Below are positions 51,331 through 59,349 of a DNA stretch of 64,000 nucleotides, piece after piece. Positions within the stretch are counted from its first letter, which is position 1. The number at the start of each line of letters is the position of its first letter. The DNA is from Actinomadura syzygii (lineage in GTDB: Bacteria > Actinomycetota > Actinomycetes > Streptosporangiales > Streptosporangiaceae). The position numbers and the translations under genes were made by a program. The notes beneath the pieces are model-generated. The model ran no database searches. It was not told where the DNA came from and saw only the letters and a list, made by a program, of their open reading frames with translations. The stretch lies in NCBI RefSeq assembly GCF_008085905.1, contig NZ_VSFF01000019.1, positions 83,285 to 147,284 of the forward strand, read 5' to 3'.

Positions 51331-51382
51331 TCCCGTATCATCCCAACAACGGGGTGAGTGCGCGAACAAGCATTGAGGCGGC

Positions 51383-51934
51383 ATGGCATTCGACGAGAGG
51401 ACCGAGGAGCTCGCGGTCAAGGCCGCGCAGGGCGATCAGAGCGCCCTCAACGAGCTCCTTCGCAGGATCGAGCCTGACGTCCTGCGGCACAGCTCCCGCT
51501 TCCTGCCCTGCCGGCAGGACGCCGAGGAGGCCTGCCAGGACGCCCTGCTCCAGGTCGCGCGGAACATCCACCGGTTCGAGGGCCGGTCGCGGTTCAGCAC
51601 CTGGCTGCACGTCGTCGTCGCCAACTCCGCCCGGTCCACCTACCGGTCGTTGAAGCGGCGGTCGGTGGAGCAGGCGGGCGAGCTTCCGCAGCAGCGTCCC
51701 GACCCGCGCCGGACCAGCGTCATCGCCGGTTCCCGGGTCGACATCCTGGACGCGATGGAAGACCTGGAGGCCCGCAAGCCGGACCTCATCCAGGCCCTCG
51801 TCCTGCGGGACGTGTCCCAACTGGAGTACGCGGAGATCGCGGAGCAGCTCGGCCTGCCCCTCGGCACGGTCAAGTCACGCATCCACGAGGCGCGCAAGCA
51901 GGTCAGGCAGACCCTGGGCGAGTCCTACACCTGA
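51383..51934 (+). CDS. ECF-subfamily RNA polymerase sigma factor
   Basis: 183 residues. Sigma-2 region (LNELLRRIEPDVLRHSSRFL, DAEEACQDALLQVARNIHRFEG, STWLHVVVANSARSTYRSLKRR) and sigma-4 region (IQALVLRDVSQLEYAEIAEQLGLPLGTVKSRIHEARKQVRQ, quoted in parts). No anti-sigma gene is adjacent; instead it is divergent from a transmembrane Ser/Thr kinase, suggesting control by phosphorylation. GAGG lies 5-6 nt before ATG 51383. Target promoters unknown. The linker KPDLIQALVL-preceding region has Thr/Ser residues that could be phosphorylated. Confidence 0.92.
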   Translation: MAFDERTEELAVKAAQGDQSALNELLRRIEPDVLRHSSRFLPCRQDAEEACQDALLQVARNIHRFEGRSRFSTWLHVVVANSARSTYRSLKRRSVEQAGELPQQRPDPRRTSVIAGSRVDILDAMEDLEARKPDLIQALVLRDVSQLEYAEIAEQLGLPLGTVKSRIHEARKQVRQTLGESYT

Positions 51935-52036
51935 TCCCCGCACGAGGTTTCGGAGCGCGGACGGGCGTCAAGGCTCGGTCATCGGGGCGCAACGGTGCGC
52001 CCATGCCCCGGCGACCCGCCCGGCCGCGCCGAAACC

Positions 52037-53104
52037 ATGCCGTGCATGTCCTCAGGCCCGGCCCAGCGCGACCACCGTCCGATCTTCATCCTCGGCTGCG
52101 CCCGGTCGGGGACGTCCCTGCTGCAACTGATGCTGCACTCGCATCCGCGCATCGCCGTCCCCGCCGAGACGAGGTTCGTCGTCCCGGCCTATACGGCGCG
52201 GTGCGAGTTCGGTGACCTCACGGTCAGGGAGAACAGGCGCGAGCTGGCGGACTGGATCACCCGCGACCGGTCCACGAAGTTCCGCGCGCTCGGTTTGGAC
52301 GCGGCCGAAACCACCGACGAGATCGTCGCCGGGCCGCCCACGCTGGGCTCCGCGGTCGGCACGGTCTTCGGCGCCTACGCGCGCCGGTTCGACAAGCCGC
52401 GCTGGGGCGACCGGCGGCCGAGCTACGTCCGGTACGCGGGTTCGCTGCTGCGGATGTTCCCGGACGCCCAGTTCGTCCACCTGGTCCGGGACGGCCGCGA
52501 CTGCGTCGCCTCCCTGCTGGAGAGGCCGTGGTACGACCAGGACGTCCACCACGCCATCTCCGCGTGGCGGGAGGCCGTCGACCGGGGCCGCCGCCTCGGC
52601 GCCCGCCTCGGCCCGGACGGCTACTACGAGATGCAGTACGAGCGCCTCGTCGCCGACCCCGCCGACGAGCTGGCGAGGCTCTGCGCCTTCCTCGGCGAGG
52701 ACTTCGACCCCGCCATGACCGCCATCGCGCAGCCGGACCGCACGGCGAGGCGGCCCGGCCCGGAACGCGGCGCCTGGCACGGCCGGACGAGGAGCGCCGT
52801 CACCACCAGCCGCGTCGGGTCGTGGGCGCAGCGCCTGCACTCCTGGGAGATCAGCCTGGCGGAGGCCGCCTTCGGCCAGCGGCTCGCCGAGTTCGGCTAC
52901 GAGCCGAGCGGCCTGCCGAAGCCGCCCGCGTCGCAGCTCGCCCGGTTCGCCAAGATCAGCACGCACCGCCGGATGGCGCAGCGCAAGGAGGCCCTGCGCG
53001 AGCGCTGGCGCCGCCACCACGAGCCCAACCCCGTCGAATGCCTCCTGACGGCGGAGCCCGCCGTGACACCGCGGGCCGACTCCGGAAGCCCCCTCGCGAG
53101 CTGA
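52037..53104 (+). CDS. PAPS-dependent sulfotransferase
   Basis: 355 residues. P-loop-like PAPS 5'-phosphosulfate-binding motif IFILGCARSGTSLLQLMLH, a later 3'-phosphate-binding segment FVHLVRDGRDCVASLLERP, and YEMQYERLVADPADELARL with ADELARLCAFLGEDF. Members transfer sulfate to sugars, lipids or small molecules; acceptor unknown. Possible role in envelope glycolipid sulfation. ATG 52037 or 52046; no strong SD. Between the sigma gene and a convergent otsA. Confidence 0.85.
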   Translation: MPCMSSGPAQRDHRPIFILGCARSGTSLLQLMLHSHPRIAVPAETRFVVPAYTARCEFGDLTVRENRRELADWITRDRSTKFRALGLDAAETTDEIVAGPPTLGSAVGTVFGAYARRFDKPRWGDRRPSYVRYAGSLLRMFPDAQFVHLVRDGRDCVASLLERPWYDQDVHHAISAWREAVDRGRRLGARLGPDGYYEMQYERLVADPADELARLCAFLGEDFDPAMTAIAQPDRTARRPGPERGAWHGRTRSAVTTSRVGSWAQRLHSWEISLAEAAFGQRLAEFGYEPSGLPKPPASQLARFAKISTHRRMAQRKEALRERWRRHHEPNPVECLLTAEPAVTPRADSGSPLAS

Positions 53105-53114
53105 CCCCGAGGGG

Positions 53115-54563
53115 TCAGTCGAGCGCCGCGAGCTGGTCGGCGAACCAGCGGTGCGGCGGGAGCGCGGTCGCGGCGGCGGCGAGGCGGCCGCAGCGCTCCG
53201 CGCGCTCGGCACGCGGCATCAGCAAAGCCCGGTGCAGGGCCTCCGCGGTCTGCGACACGTCGTACGGATTGATCGTCAGCGCGCCCTCGGACAGTTCGGC
53301 CGCCGCGCCCGCCTCCCTGGACAGCACCAGCGCGCAGCCCCGCTGCGACAGGACGGGCCCCTCCTTCGCGACGAGGTTCATCCCGTCCCGGATCGGGTTG
53401 ACCAGCAGGACGTCCGCGAGTCCGTAGGCGGCGAGGGAGCGCGGGTAGTCGTCGTTCACCTGGACGATCAGCGGGTCCCAGTCGGCGGTGCCGAACTCGT
53501 CGGTGATCTGCTTGGCCGTCCGCTCGACGGCCTCGGTGTACTCCCGGTACTCGCGCAGGTCGTAGCGGGACGGGTAGGCGAACGCGAGGTGCACGACCCG
53601 TCCGCGCCATTCGGGATGGTTGACGAGCAACTCGCGGTAGGCGGCGAGCCCGCGCACGATGTTCTTGGACAGTTCCGTCCGGTCGACGCGGACGATGAGC
53701 TGACGGTCGCCCACCTGTTCGCGCAGCGCGCGCGCCCGTTCGACGACGTCCTGTTCGGCGGCGCGTTGGCGCAGGGCCGTCCCGTCGACGCCGAGACCAT
53801 GGACGCCTACGCGCGTGACGTGCCCGCCGCACGAGACAGTACGGGAGGCACGGTCGACCCGAGTGCCCGGCAGCGATTCGCAGCAGTCGAGGAACGCAGA
53901 AGCCCACCGCTCCGTCAGGAACCCAGCGTGGTCTGCCCCGAGGATGCCCAGCAGGATCTGCGTACCGATGTCGTCTGGGAGAAGGCGGAAATAGTCGGGT
54001 GGAGCCCACGGCGTGTGCGAGAAATGCACGATCCTCAGGTCGGGACGTCTCTCGCGGAGCATCCGGGGTGCGAGGGACAGGTGGTAGTCCTGGATCGCGG
54101 TCTTCGCGCCGGGTGCGGCGTCCCGGGCCAGAGCGTCCGCGAACGCCGCGTTGTACGCCTCGTAGGACTGCCAGTCGCGCCGGGTGCGCGCGTCGAAATG
54201 CGGGCTGCGCGGGGTGTCGTACAGGAGGTGATGGACGAACCACAGCGTCGAGTTCGCCACGGCGTTGTAGGCGCGGTGGAACGTCCCGGCCGGGATGTCG
54301 AGCATCCGCACGGCCGCGCCGCCCGTCTCGTACCCGGCGAGGTCGAGACGGCCGTCGGGGGAGCCGCGGGCGGCCGTCCGGTCGGCCTCGCCCAGGCTCG
54401 AACACACCCACAGCACGTCAGGGGACGCATCGCCGGGGGCGGCCGCTATCCCGGCGAGGCCGGACACCAGTCCGCCGCCGCCGCGCCGCATGGTGAGCGC
54501 GCCGTCGTCCGATAGGGAGAACGACACCGGGCCCCGGTTCGACGCCACCAGCACTTGGCTCAT
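53115..54563 (-). CDS. otsA: Trehalose-6-phosphate synthase
   Basis: 482-residue GT20 glycosyltransferase making trehalose-6-phosphate from UDP- or ADP-glucose and glucose-6-phosphate. Nucleotide-binding SNRGPVSF and GGGGLVSGL at the start; substrate region AIQDYHLSLAPRMLRERRPD, HFSHTPWAPPDYFRLLP; R-D-motif RVDRTELSKNIVRG; and LLVNPIRDGMNLVAKEG plus EAGAAAELSEGALTINPYD at the end. Length is normal. Convergent with the sulfotransferase gene (10 bp). Works with otsB. Confidence 0.93.
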   Translation of the reverse strand: MSQVLVASNRGPVSFSLSDDGALTMRRGGGGLVSGLAGIAAAPGDASPDVLWVCSSLGEADRTAARGSPDGRLDLAGYETGGAAVRMLDIPAGTFHRAYNAVANSTLWFVHHLLYDTPRSPHFDARTRRDWQSYEAYNAAFADALARDAAPGAKTAIQDYHLSLAPRMLRERRPDLRIVHFSHTPWAPPDYFRLLPDDIGTQILLGILGADHAGFLTERWASAFLDCCESLPGTRVDRASRTVSCGGHVTRVGVHGLGVDGTALRQRAAEQDVVERARALREQVGDRQLIVRVDRTELSKNIVRGLAAYRELLVNHPEWRGRVVHLAFAYPSRYDLREYREYTEAVERTAKQITDEFGTADWDPLIVQVNDDYPRSLAAYGLADVLLVNPIRDGMNLVAKEGPVLSQRGCALVLSREAGAAAELSEGALTINPYDVSQTAEALHRALLMPRAERAERCGRLAAAATALPPHRWFADQLAALD

Positions 54564-54766
54564 ACCGGCAGGGTCTCAGTTGGGACCGGGGCGCTTCAAA
54601 GCACCCCGCGTGCCGCGCGCCGTCCCGCCGGACGGGTCCCAGGGGTGATCAAGAACTCGTCCGGGTAACGTCTCAAGGGCCGGACCCACCTGTCTCGCAT
54701 CCGGTCAGTTCATGTAAAGTCACGCATACAAGCCCAAAGCGGCTTGGCGCTCGACAACTGAATACA
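54564..54766 (+). promoter_or_regulatory. thrC promoter and leader start
   Basis: TAAAGT at 54715-54720 is a -10 candidate; transcription from about 54727 gives a 197-nt leader containing the SAM riboswitch. A stem CAAGCC-N6-GGCTTG lies at 54729-54746. Upstream bases between 54564 and 54710 show no gene. Confidence 0.45.
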
Positions 54767-54908
54767 GCTCATCCAGAGGGGTGGAGGGACCGGCCCTGCG
54801 AAGCCCCGGCAACCACCCGGCTAAGGCGTACTCGCGATCCTGCGAGGCCGGCCGGGAGATGGTGCCAACTCCGGCCTGCGACCAAGGTGGCGCAGGAAAG
54901 ATGGGGAG
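54767..54908 (+). promoter_or_regulatory. SAM-I riboswitch (S-box) of thrC
   Basis: The conserved S-box core is readable: CTCATCCAGAGGGGTGGAGG (5' P1 and P2 with AGAG), GGGACCGGCCCTGCGAAGCCCCGGCAACC (P2/P3 with kink-turn, quoted in parts), GGTGCCAACTCC (pseudoknot partner and J3/4) and GCAGGAAAGATGGGG (P4, 3' P1). P1 closes CTCATC with GATGGGG-like sequence at the end, directly before the thrC ribosome-binding site. SAM binding would favour P1 and reduce translation or transcription of the downstream gene. Confidence 0.9.
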
Positions 54909-54923
54909 AAAGGCCTCGCCAGC

Positions 54924-56168
54924 ATGGCACTTACGCCTGCCACCGACCTTGGACCGGCTACCGCCCTCGTTTGCCGTGAATGCGGCTCGTCTCGCGATCT
55001 CGGGCCGCATTACGCCTGCGAGGAGTGTTTCGGCCCCCTGGAGATCGCGTACGACTTCAGGGGCGTCACCCGCGAGAGCATCGAGTCCGGTCCGCGCAAT
55101 ATCTGGCGGTACCGGGGCTTGCTGCCCGTCCCGTCCAACATTGCGGACACGCCTAACACCGAGCCCGGGCTGACCCGGCTCGTCCGCGCCGACAACCTCG
55201 CCGAGAGCCTCGGGCTGCAGAGCCTCTGGGTCAAGGACGACAGCGGCAACCCGACCCACTCGTTCAAGGACCGCGTCGTCGCCGTGGCGCTCGCCGCCGC
55301 CCGCGAACTCGGCTTCAAGGTGCTGGCCTGCCCGTCCACGGGCAACCTCGCCAACGCCGTCGCCGCGGCCGCCGCCCGCGCCGGCATCCGCAGCGCCGTG
55401 TTCGTCCCGTCGAACCTGGAGTCGCAGAAGATCATCACGACGGCCGTCTACGGCGGGACGTTCGTGACGGTCGACGGCAACTACGACGACGTGAACCGGC
55501 TCGCGTCCGAGATCGCCGGGGAGCAGGACGACTGGGCGTTCGTCAACGTCAACGTCCGGCCGTACTACGCGGAGGGCTCCAAGACCCTCGGCTACGAGAT
55601 CGCCGAGCAGCTCGGCTGGCGGCTGCCGGACCAGATCGTCGTGCCGGTCGCGTCCGGCTCCCAGCTCACCAAGATCGACAAGGCGTTCCAGGAGCTGATC
55701 AAGCTGGGCCTCGTCGAAGACCGGCCGTACCGCGTCTTCGGCGCGCAGGCCGCGGGCTGCGGCCCGGTCGCCGCCGCGTTCAAGGCCGGCCTGGACGTGA
55801 TCCGCCCGGTGAAGCCGGACACGATCGCGAAGTCCCTCGCCATCGGCAACCCGGCCGACGGCCCCTACGTCCTGGACGTCGCCCGCCGCACCAACGGCGC
55901 CGTCGAGGACGTCACCGACGACGAGGTCGTCGAGGGCATCCGGCTGCTCGCCCGCACCGAGGGCATCTTCGGCGAGACGGCGGGCGGCGTGACCGTCGCG
56001 ACGCTCCGCAAGCTCATCGGCACCGGGGCGCTCGACCCGTCCGCCGAGACCGTGATCATCAACTCGGGGGACGGGCTGAAGACCCTGGACGCCGTCGCGC
56101 CGGTCGTCGCCCCGTCCGCCAACATCGCCCCGTCCCTGGAAGCGTTCCGCGCCGCGGGCCTCGCCTGA
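54924..56168 (+). CDS. thrC: Threonine synthase
   Basis: 414-residue PLP enzyme converting O-phosphohomoserine to threonine. N-terminal zinc-ribbon-like CRECGSSRDLGPHYACEECFGPLE (in part), PLP-binding Lys in THSFKDRVVAVALAAA, phosphate-binding STGNLANAVAAAAARA and VPVASGSQLTKIDKAFQEL, and IINSGDGLKTLDAV. Class II-like (plant/actinobacterial) short form. Controlled by the upstream SAM riboswitch, which places the threonine branch under methionine-pathway signal. Followed 13 bp later by a MoaD-like gene. Confidence 0.95.
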   Translation: MALTPATDLGPATALVCRECGSSRDLGPHYACEECFGPLEIAYDFRGVTRESIESGPRNIWRYRGLLPVPSNIADTPNTEPGLTRLVRADNLAESLGLQSLWVKDDSGNPTHSFKDRVVAVALAAARELGFKVLACPSTGNLANAVAAAAARAGIRSAVFVPSNLESQKIITTAVYGGTFVTVDGNYDDVNRLASEIAGEQDDWAFVNVNVRPYYAEGSKTLGYEIAEQLGWRLPDQIVVPVASGSQLTKIDKAFQELIKLGLVEDRPYRVFGAQAAGCGPVAAAFKAGLDVIRPVKPDTIAKSLAIGNPADGPYVLDVARRTNGAVEDVTDDEVVEGIRLLARTEGIFGETAGGVTVATLRKLIGTGALDPSAETVIINSGDGLKTLDAVAPVVAPSANIAPSLEAFRAAGLA

Positions 56169-56181
56169 GAAAAGGAGCAGC

Positions 56182-56460
56182 ATGAGCACCGTGTCCGTCC
56201 GTATCCCGACGATCCTGCGGACCTACACCGGCGGCGAGGCGGAGGTGAAGGCCGAGGGCGCGACCCTGCGCGCGGTCGTCGCCGACCTGGAGGCCAGCTA
56301 CTCCGGCATCTCCGCCCGCATCCTGGACGACGCCGGCAAGATCCGCCGCTTCGTGAACGTCTACGTCGGCGACGAGGACGTCCGCTTCGCCGACGGCCTC
56401 GACACCGCGACGCCCGAGGGCGTCCAGATCTCCATCATCCCCGCCGTCGCGGGCGGCTGA
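56182..56460 (+). CDS. MoaD/ThiS-like sulfur carrier (CysO-type)
   Basis: 92-residue beta-grasp protein ending in the essential Gly-Gly (IIPAVAGG). Fold residues RIPTILRTYTGGEAEVK, DLEASYSGISARILDD and FVNVYVGDEDVRFADGLDT are typical of CysO/ThiS carriers that receive sulfur as a C-terminal thiocarboxylate. Directly behind thrC, a pairing seen in other actinobacteria; in mycobacteria CysO serves cysteine synthesis with CysM. Here it probably supplies sulfur for Cys or a cofactor. AAAGGAG 8 nt before ATG 56182. Confidence 0.9.
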   Translation: MSTVSVRIPTILRTYTGGEAEVKAEGATLRAVVADLEASYSGISARILDDAGKIRRFVNVYVGDEDVRFADGLDTATPEGVQISIIPAVAGG

Positions 56461-56465
56461 GAGCC

Positions 56466-56516
56466 GAACCCGATCCCGGCGCGCCCCCACCGCGCGCCGG
56501 GATCGGGTTCATCTTT
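56466..56516 (+). terminator. Strong terminator after thrC-cysO
   Basis: Perfect 19-bp stem: GAACCCGATCCCGGCGCGC (56466-56484), 7-nt loop, GCGCGCCGGGATCGGGTTC (56492-56510), then ATCTTT. Confidence 0.93.
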
Positions 56517-56563
56517 GTCAGAGGCGTGGTGCAGTATCGGCGCCAGTCCACTGAGGAGCCAGG

Positions 56564-56905
56564 GTGCCGTTCAAAAACCAGCAGATCGCCGACCACGCCT
56601 TCCTGCACAAGATGTTCGAGGACGACTACTACCCCGACCACCTGGTAGCCAAGGCAAGGTCGATCCTGCAACGCCTCTGCGAACGAATAGAGGCCGAAAA
56701 CCCCGCCGACCTACCAGCCCTCTACACCCTCACCCAGGCCGCCACAGAAGAGATCAACGACCTCACCGACGAGTTCTACGAGGCGGACAGCGAAATAGAA
56801 ACAGTGGCCCGCGACTTCCTGGCCGAAGACTTCTGGTTCATAGCGACCGCCTACAACTTCCCCGACGCGGACCTGGAAGAACTAGTCGCCAACCGAGACT
56901 GGTAA
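56564..56905 (+). CDS. DUF5713-family protein
   Basis: 113 residues, all-helical and acidic (FKNQQIADHAFLHKMFEDDYYP, ALYTLTQAATEEINDLTDEFYE, quoted in parts); the pattern matches DUF5713, small proteins of unknown function often near immunity-like genes. Codon use from about residue 35 on is A/T-rich compared with the neighbours (CTA, ATA, GAA, AGC mix), hinting at recent acquisition. GTG 56564 start after AGGGTGCC-like site. Convergent with the CPCC gene. Confidence 0.75.
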   Translation: MPFKNQQIADHAFLHKMFEDDYYPDHLVAKARSILQRLCERIEAENPADLPALYTLTQAATEEINDLTDEFYEADSEIETVARDFLAEDFWFIATAYNFPDADLEELVANRDW

Positions 56906-56911
56906 CCCCTG

Positions 56912-57205
56912 TCAACTGAGCGGATGCTCCCAGGGAAACGCTTCGCGGACGTGCGGAAGCACCTTCTCCTCGCACGCCCCGAACCGGCCGAAGTTCCGCC
57001 GCGCCTGCCCCAGACTCAAGCGCCGGTTCGGCCCACCCCGCACCTCGTCGACGTCATGCTCGTCCTGTCCGTCGTCCTCCCAAAAGCACACCGGGCAGAT
57101 CTCGCAATAGCCGCGCTGCTCAAGCGTCAGATAACCGCAGCAAGGACACGCGTAAGGCTCCCCCTGCGGCTCCCGCTGCACATTGAAGAACACCCTCGGA
57201 ATCAT
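56912..57205 (-). CDS. CPCC-family cysteine-rich protein
   Basis: 97 residues. Two paired cysteine motifs, YACPCCGYLTL and CEICPVCFWEDDGQDEHD, form the CPCC zinc-ribbon-like fold (Cys_rich_CPCC), followed by a helix ARRNFGRFGACEEKVLPHVREAF. Often found as immunity-like or accessory proteins near toxins; partner unknown. ATG 57205 has GGGG a few bases upstream; earlier in-frame codons would add a different N-terminus. Overlaps the convergent DUF5713 end by none (gap 6 bp). Confidence 0.75.
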   Translation of the reverse strand: MIPRVFFNVQREPQGEPYACPCCGYLTLEQRGYCEICPVCFWEDDGQDEHDVDEVRGGPNRRLSLGQARRNFGRFGACEEKVLPHVREAFPWEHPLS

Positions 57206-57514
57206 TCCACCCCAAGGCTTCCTACTGCCAGCAGCCAGATGACAGGACCAGGCTTTAGCCCGGAACGCGTGATTTACCGCTTCCGGGCTCGAGAGTGCCC
57301 GAGCAGTGCCGTGATCTTCGACCCGGACAGCCGCTCGACCGCCCCAACGAGCCTGATCACCGGCCGGCCGCTGGCCCTCCCAGACGGCGAGGCCGTAACT
57401 CACCCCCGGTTGATCTCAACCCGGCGCGCCCGTGCCGCCAGAGTCAGGTTCCGGCGCAGGTGGGGACGGGTCCTGGACGGCAGGTGAACCTTCCGGGGGT
57501 GAGGATGCGCGGCG
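57206..57514. other. Intergenic region, no supported gene
   Basis: A C-rich tract with no ribosome-binding site or consistent frame on either strand; it contains the CPCC upstream region and leads into the groEL promoter. A frame on the plus strand reads Pro/Arg-rich low-complexity peptide and was rejected. Confidence 0.4.
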
Positions 57515-57576
57515 CTTGCACTCGGCAGGGTAGAGTGCTAAACAAACGGTTGGCACTCTGCTGTGGAGAGTGACAA
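57515..57576 (+). promoter_or_regulatory. Two CIRCE operators of groEL
   Basis: CTTGCACTC-N9-GAGTGCTAA (57515-57541) and TTGGCACTC-N9-GAGTGACAA (57550-57576) match CIRCE (TTAGCACTC-N9-GAGTGCTAA) at 16 and 14 of 18 arm positions. HrcA is expected to bind them and repress heat-shock transcription; doublets occur before lone groEL genes in actinobacteria. Their centres are 35 bp apart. Confidence 0.93.
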
Positions 57577-57705
57577 CTTCACAGTCTGGGTCGGGGCGAT
57601 GAGGCTCCAGTTCGGCGGCGGAATGGCAGTCGTCGGCGGGGGCCGTCCGTCGCGGGCGTCGGCTCGATCCGTCTAAGCCACCTTGTTCCGGGAGGACTGG
57701 AGCCT

Positions 57706-59334
57706 ATGGCTGCAAAGATGATCGCGTTCGACGAAGAGGCCCGTCGCGGTCTTGAGCGCGGCATGAACCAGCTCGCCGACGCCGTCAAGGTGACCCTTGG
57801 TCCCAAGGGCCGCAACGTCGTGCTGGAGAAGAAGTGGGGCGCCCCCACTATCACGAACGACGGTGTGTCGATCGCCAAGGAGATCGAGCTCGAGGACGCG
57901 TGGGAGAAGATCGGCGCGGAGCTCGTCAAGGAGGTCGCCAAGAAGACCGACGACGTCGCCGGTGACGGCACGACGACGGCGACCGTGCTTGCCCAGGCGC
58001 TGGTGCGCGAGGGGCTGCGGAACGTGGCGGCCGGGGCGAACCCGATGTCGCTGAAGCGCGGCATCGAGTCCGCGGTCGAGCGGGTCAGCGAGGAGCTGTC
58101 CAAGCTCGCGAAGGACGTGGAGACCAAGGAGCAGATCGCCTCCACGGCCTCCATCTCCGCCGGCGACCCGCAGATCGGCGAGATGATCGCCGAGGCGATG
58201 GACAAGGTCGGCAAGGAAGGCGTCATCACGGTCGAGGAGAGCCAGACCTTCGGTCTGGAGCTTGAGCTCACCGAGGGGATGCGCTTCGACAAGGGCTACA
58301 TCTCGCACTACTTCGTGACCGACCCGGAGCGGATGGAAGCGGTCCTGGAGGACCCGTACATCCTGATCGTCCAGGGCAAGGTGTCGGCCAACAAGGACCT
58401 GCTGCCCGTGCTCGAGGGCGTCATGCAGTCCGGCAAGCCGCTGCTGATCATCGCGGAGGACGTCGAGGGCGAGGCCCTGGCCACGCTGGTCGTCAACAAG
58501 ATCCGCGGGATCTTCAAGTCCGTGGCCGTGAAGGCCCCGGGCTTCGGCGACCGCCGCAAGGCCATGCTGAACGACATCGCCGTCCTGACCGGCGGCCAGG
58601 TCATCAGCGAGGACGTCGGCCTCAAGCTGGAGAACACCTCGGTCGACATGCTCGGCCGGGCGCGCAAGATCGTCATCGCCAAGGACGAGACCACGATCGT
58701 GGACGGCGCCGGCGACGCCAACGAGATCGCGGGCCGGGTCAACCAGATCCGCACCGAGATCGACAACACCGACTCCGACTACGACCGCGAGAAGCTCCAG
58801 GAGCGCCTGGCCAAGCTCGCGGGCGGCGTCGCGGTGATCAAGGCCGGCGCCGCGACCGAGGTGGAGCTCAAGGAGCGCAAGCACCGCATCGAGGACGCCG
58901 TCCGCAACGCCAAGGCCGCGGTCGAGGAGGGCATCGTCCCCGGCGGTGGCGTGGCGCTGCTGCAGGCCGGCGCCAAGGCGTTCGACAAGCTGGAGCTGTC
59001 GGGCGACGAGGCCACCGGCGCGAACATCGTGAAGCGCGCTCTTGAGGAGCCGCTGAAGCAGATCGCCGTCAACGCCGGTCTTGAGGGCGGCGTCGTGGTG
59101 GAGAAGGTCCGCAACCTGACTCCGGGTGAGGGCCTGAACGCCGCCACGGGCGAGTACACCAACATGTTCGAGGCGGGGATTCTCGACCCGGCCAAGGTGA
59201 CCCGGTCCGCGCTGCAGAACGCTTCGTCGATCGCCGCGCTGTTCCTGACCACCGAGGCGGTCATCGCCGAGAAGCCCGAGAAGAACCCGGCTCCGGCGGG
59301 CGGCATGCCCGACGCCGGCGGCATGGACTTCTGA
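57706..59334 (+). CDS. groEL: GroEL chaperonin (single-copy locus without groES)
   Basis: 542 residues, complete chaperonin 60. ATP-binding start MAAKMIAFDEEARRGLERG and DGTTTATVLAQALVREG; apical VEESQTFGLELELTEGMRFDKGYI (in part); ATP site GGVAVIKAGAATEVELKERKHR; C-terminal tail ending GGMPDAGGMDF, the Gly-Gly-Met type tail (GroEL2-like, not the His-rich GroEL1). groES is not adjacent; two CIRCE sites control it. ATG 57706 has GGAGG at 8 nt. Essential in most bacteria; the groES copy lies elsewhere. Confidence 0.97.
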   Translation: MAAKMIAFDEEARRGLERGMNQLADAVKVTLGPKGRNVVLEKKWGAPTITNDGVSIAKEIELEDAWEKIGAELVKEVAKKTDDVAGDGTTTATVLAQALVREGLRNVAAGANPMSLKRGIESAVERVSEELSKLAKDVETKEQIASTASISAGDPQIGEMIAEAMDKVGKEGVITVEESQTFGLELELTEGMRFDKGYISHYFVTDPERMEAVLEDPYILIVQGKVSANKDLLPVLEGVMQSGKPLLIIAEDVEGEALATLVVNKIRGIFKSVAVKAPGFGDRRKAMLNDIAVLTGGQVISEDVGLKLENTSVDMLGRARKIVIAKDETTIVDGAGDANEIAGRVNQIRTEIDNTDSDYDREKLQERLAKLAGGVAVIKAGAATEVELKERKHRIEDAVRNAKAAVEEGIVPGGGVALLQAGAKAFDKLELSGDEATGANIVKRALEEPLKQIAVNAGLEGGVVVEKVRNLTPGEGLNAATGEYTNMFEAGILDPAKVTRSALQNASSIAALFLTTEAVIAEKPEKNPAPAGGMPDAGGMDF

Positions 59335-59349
59335 TCGAACGGCGAACGA

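Noticed and set aside
57206..57514. Plus-strand frame from about 56924 to 57487 as a groEL-upstream gene
   Set aside because: Overlaps the CPCC gene on the other strand, is Pro/Arg/Leu-rich and lacks a ribosome-binding site.
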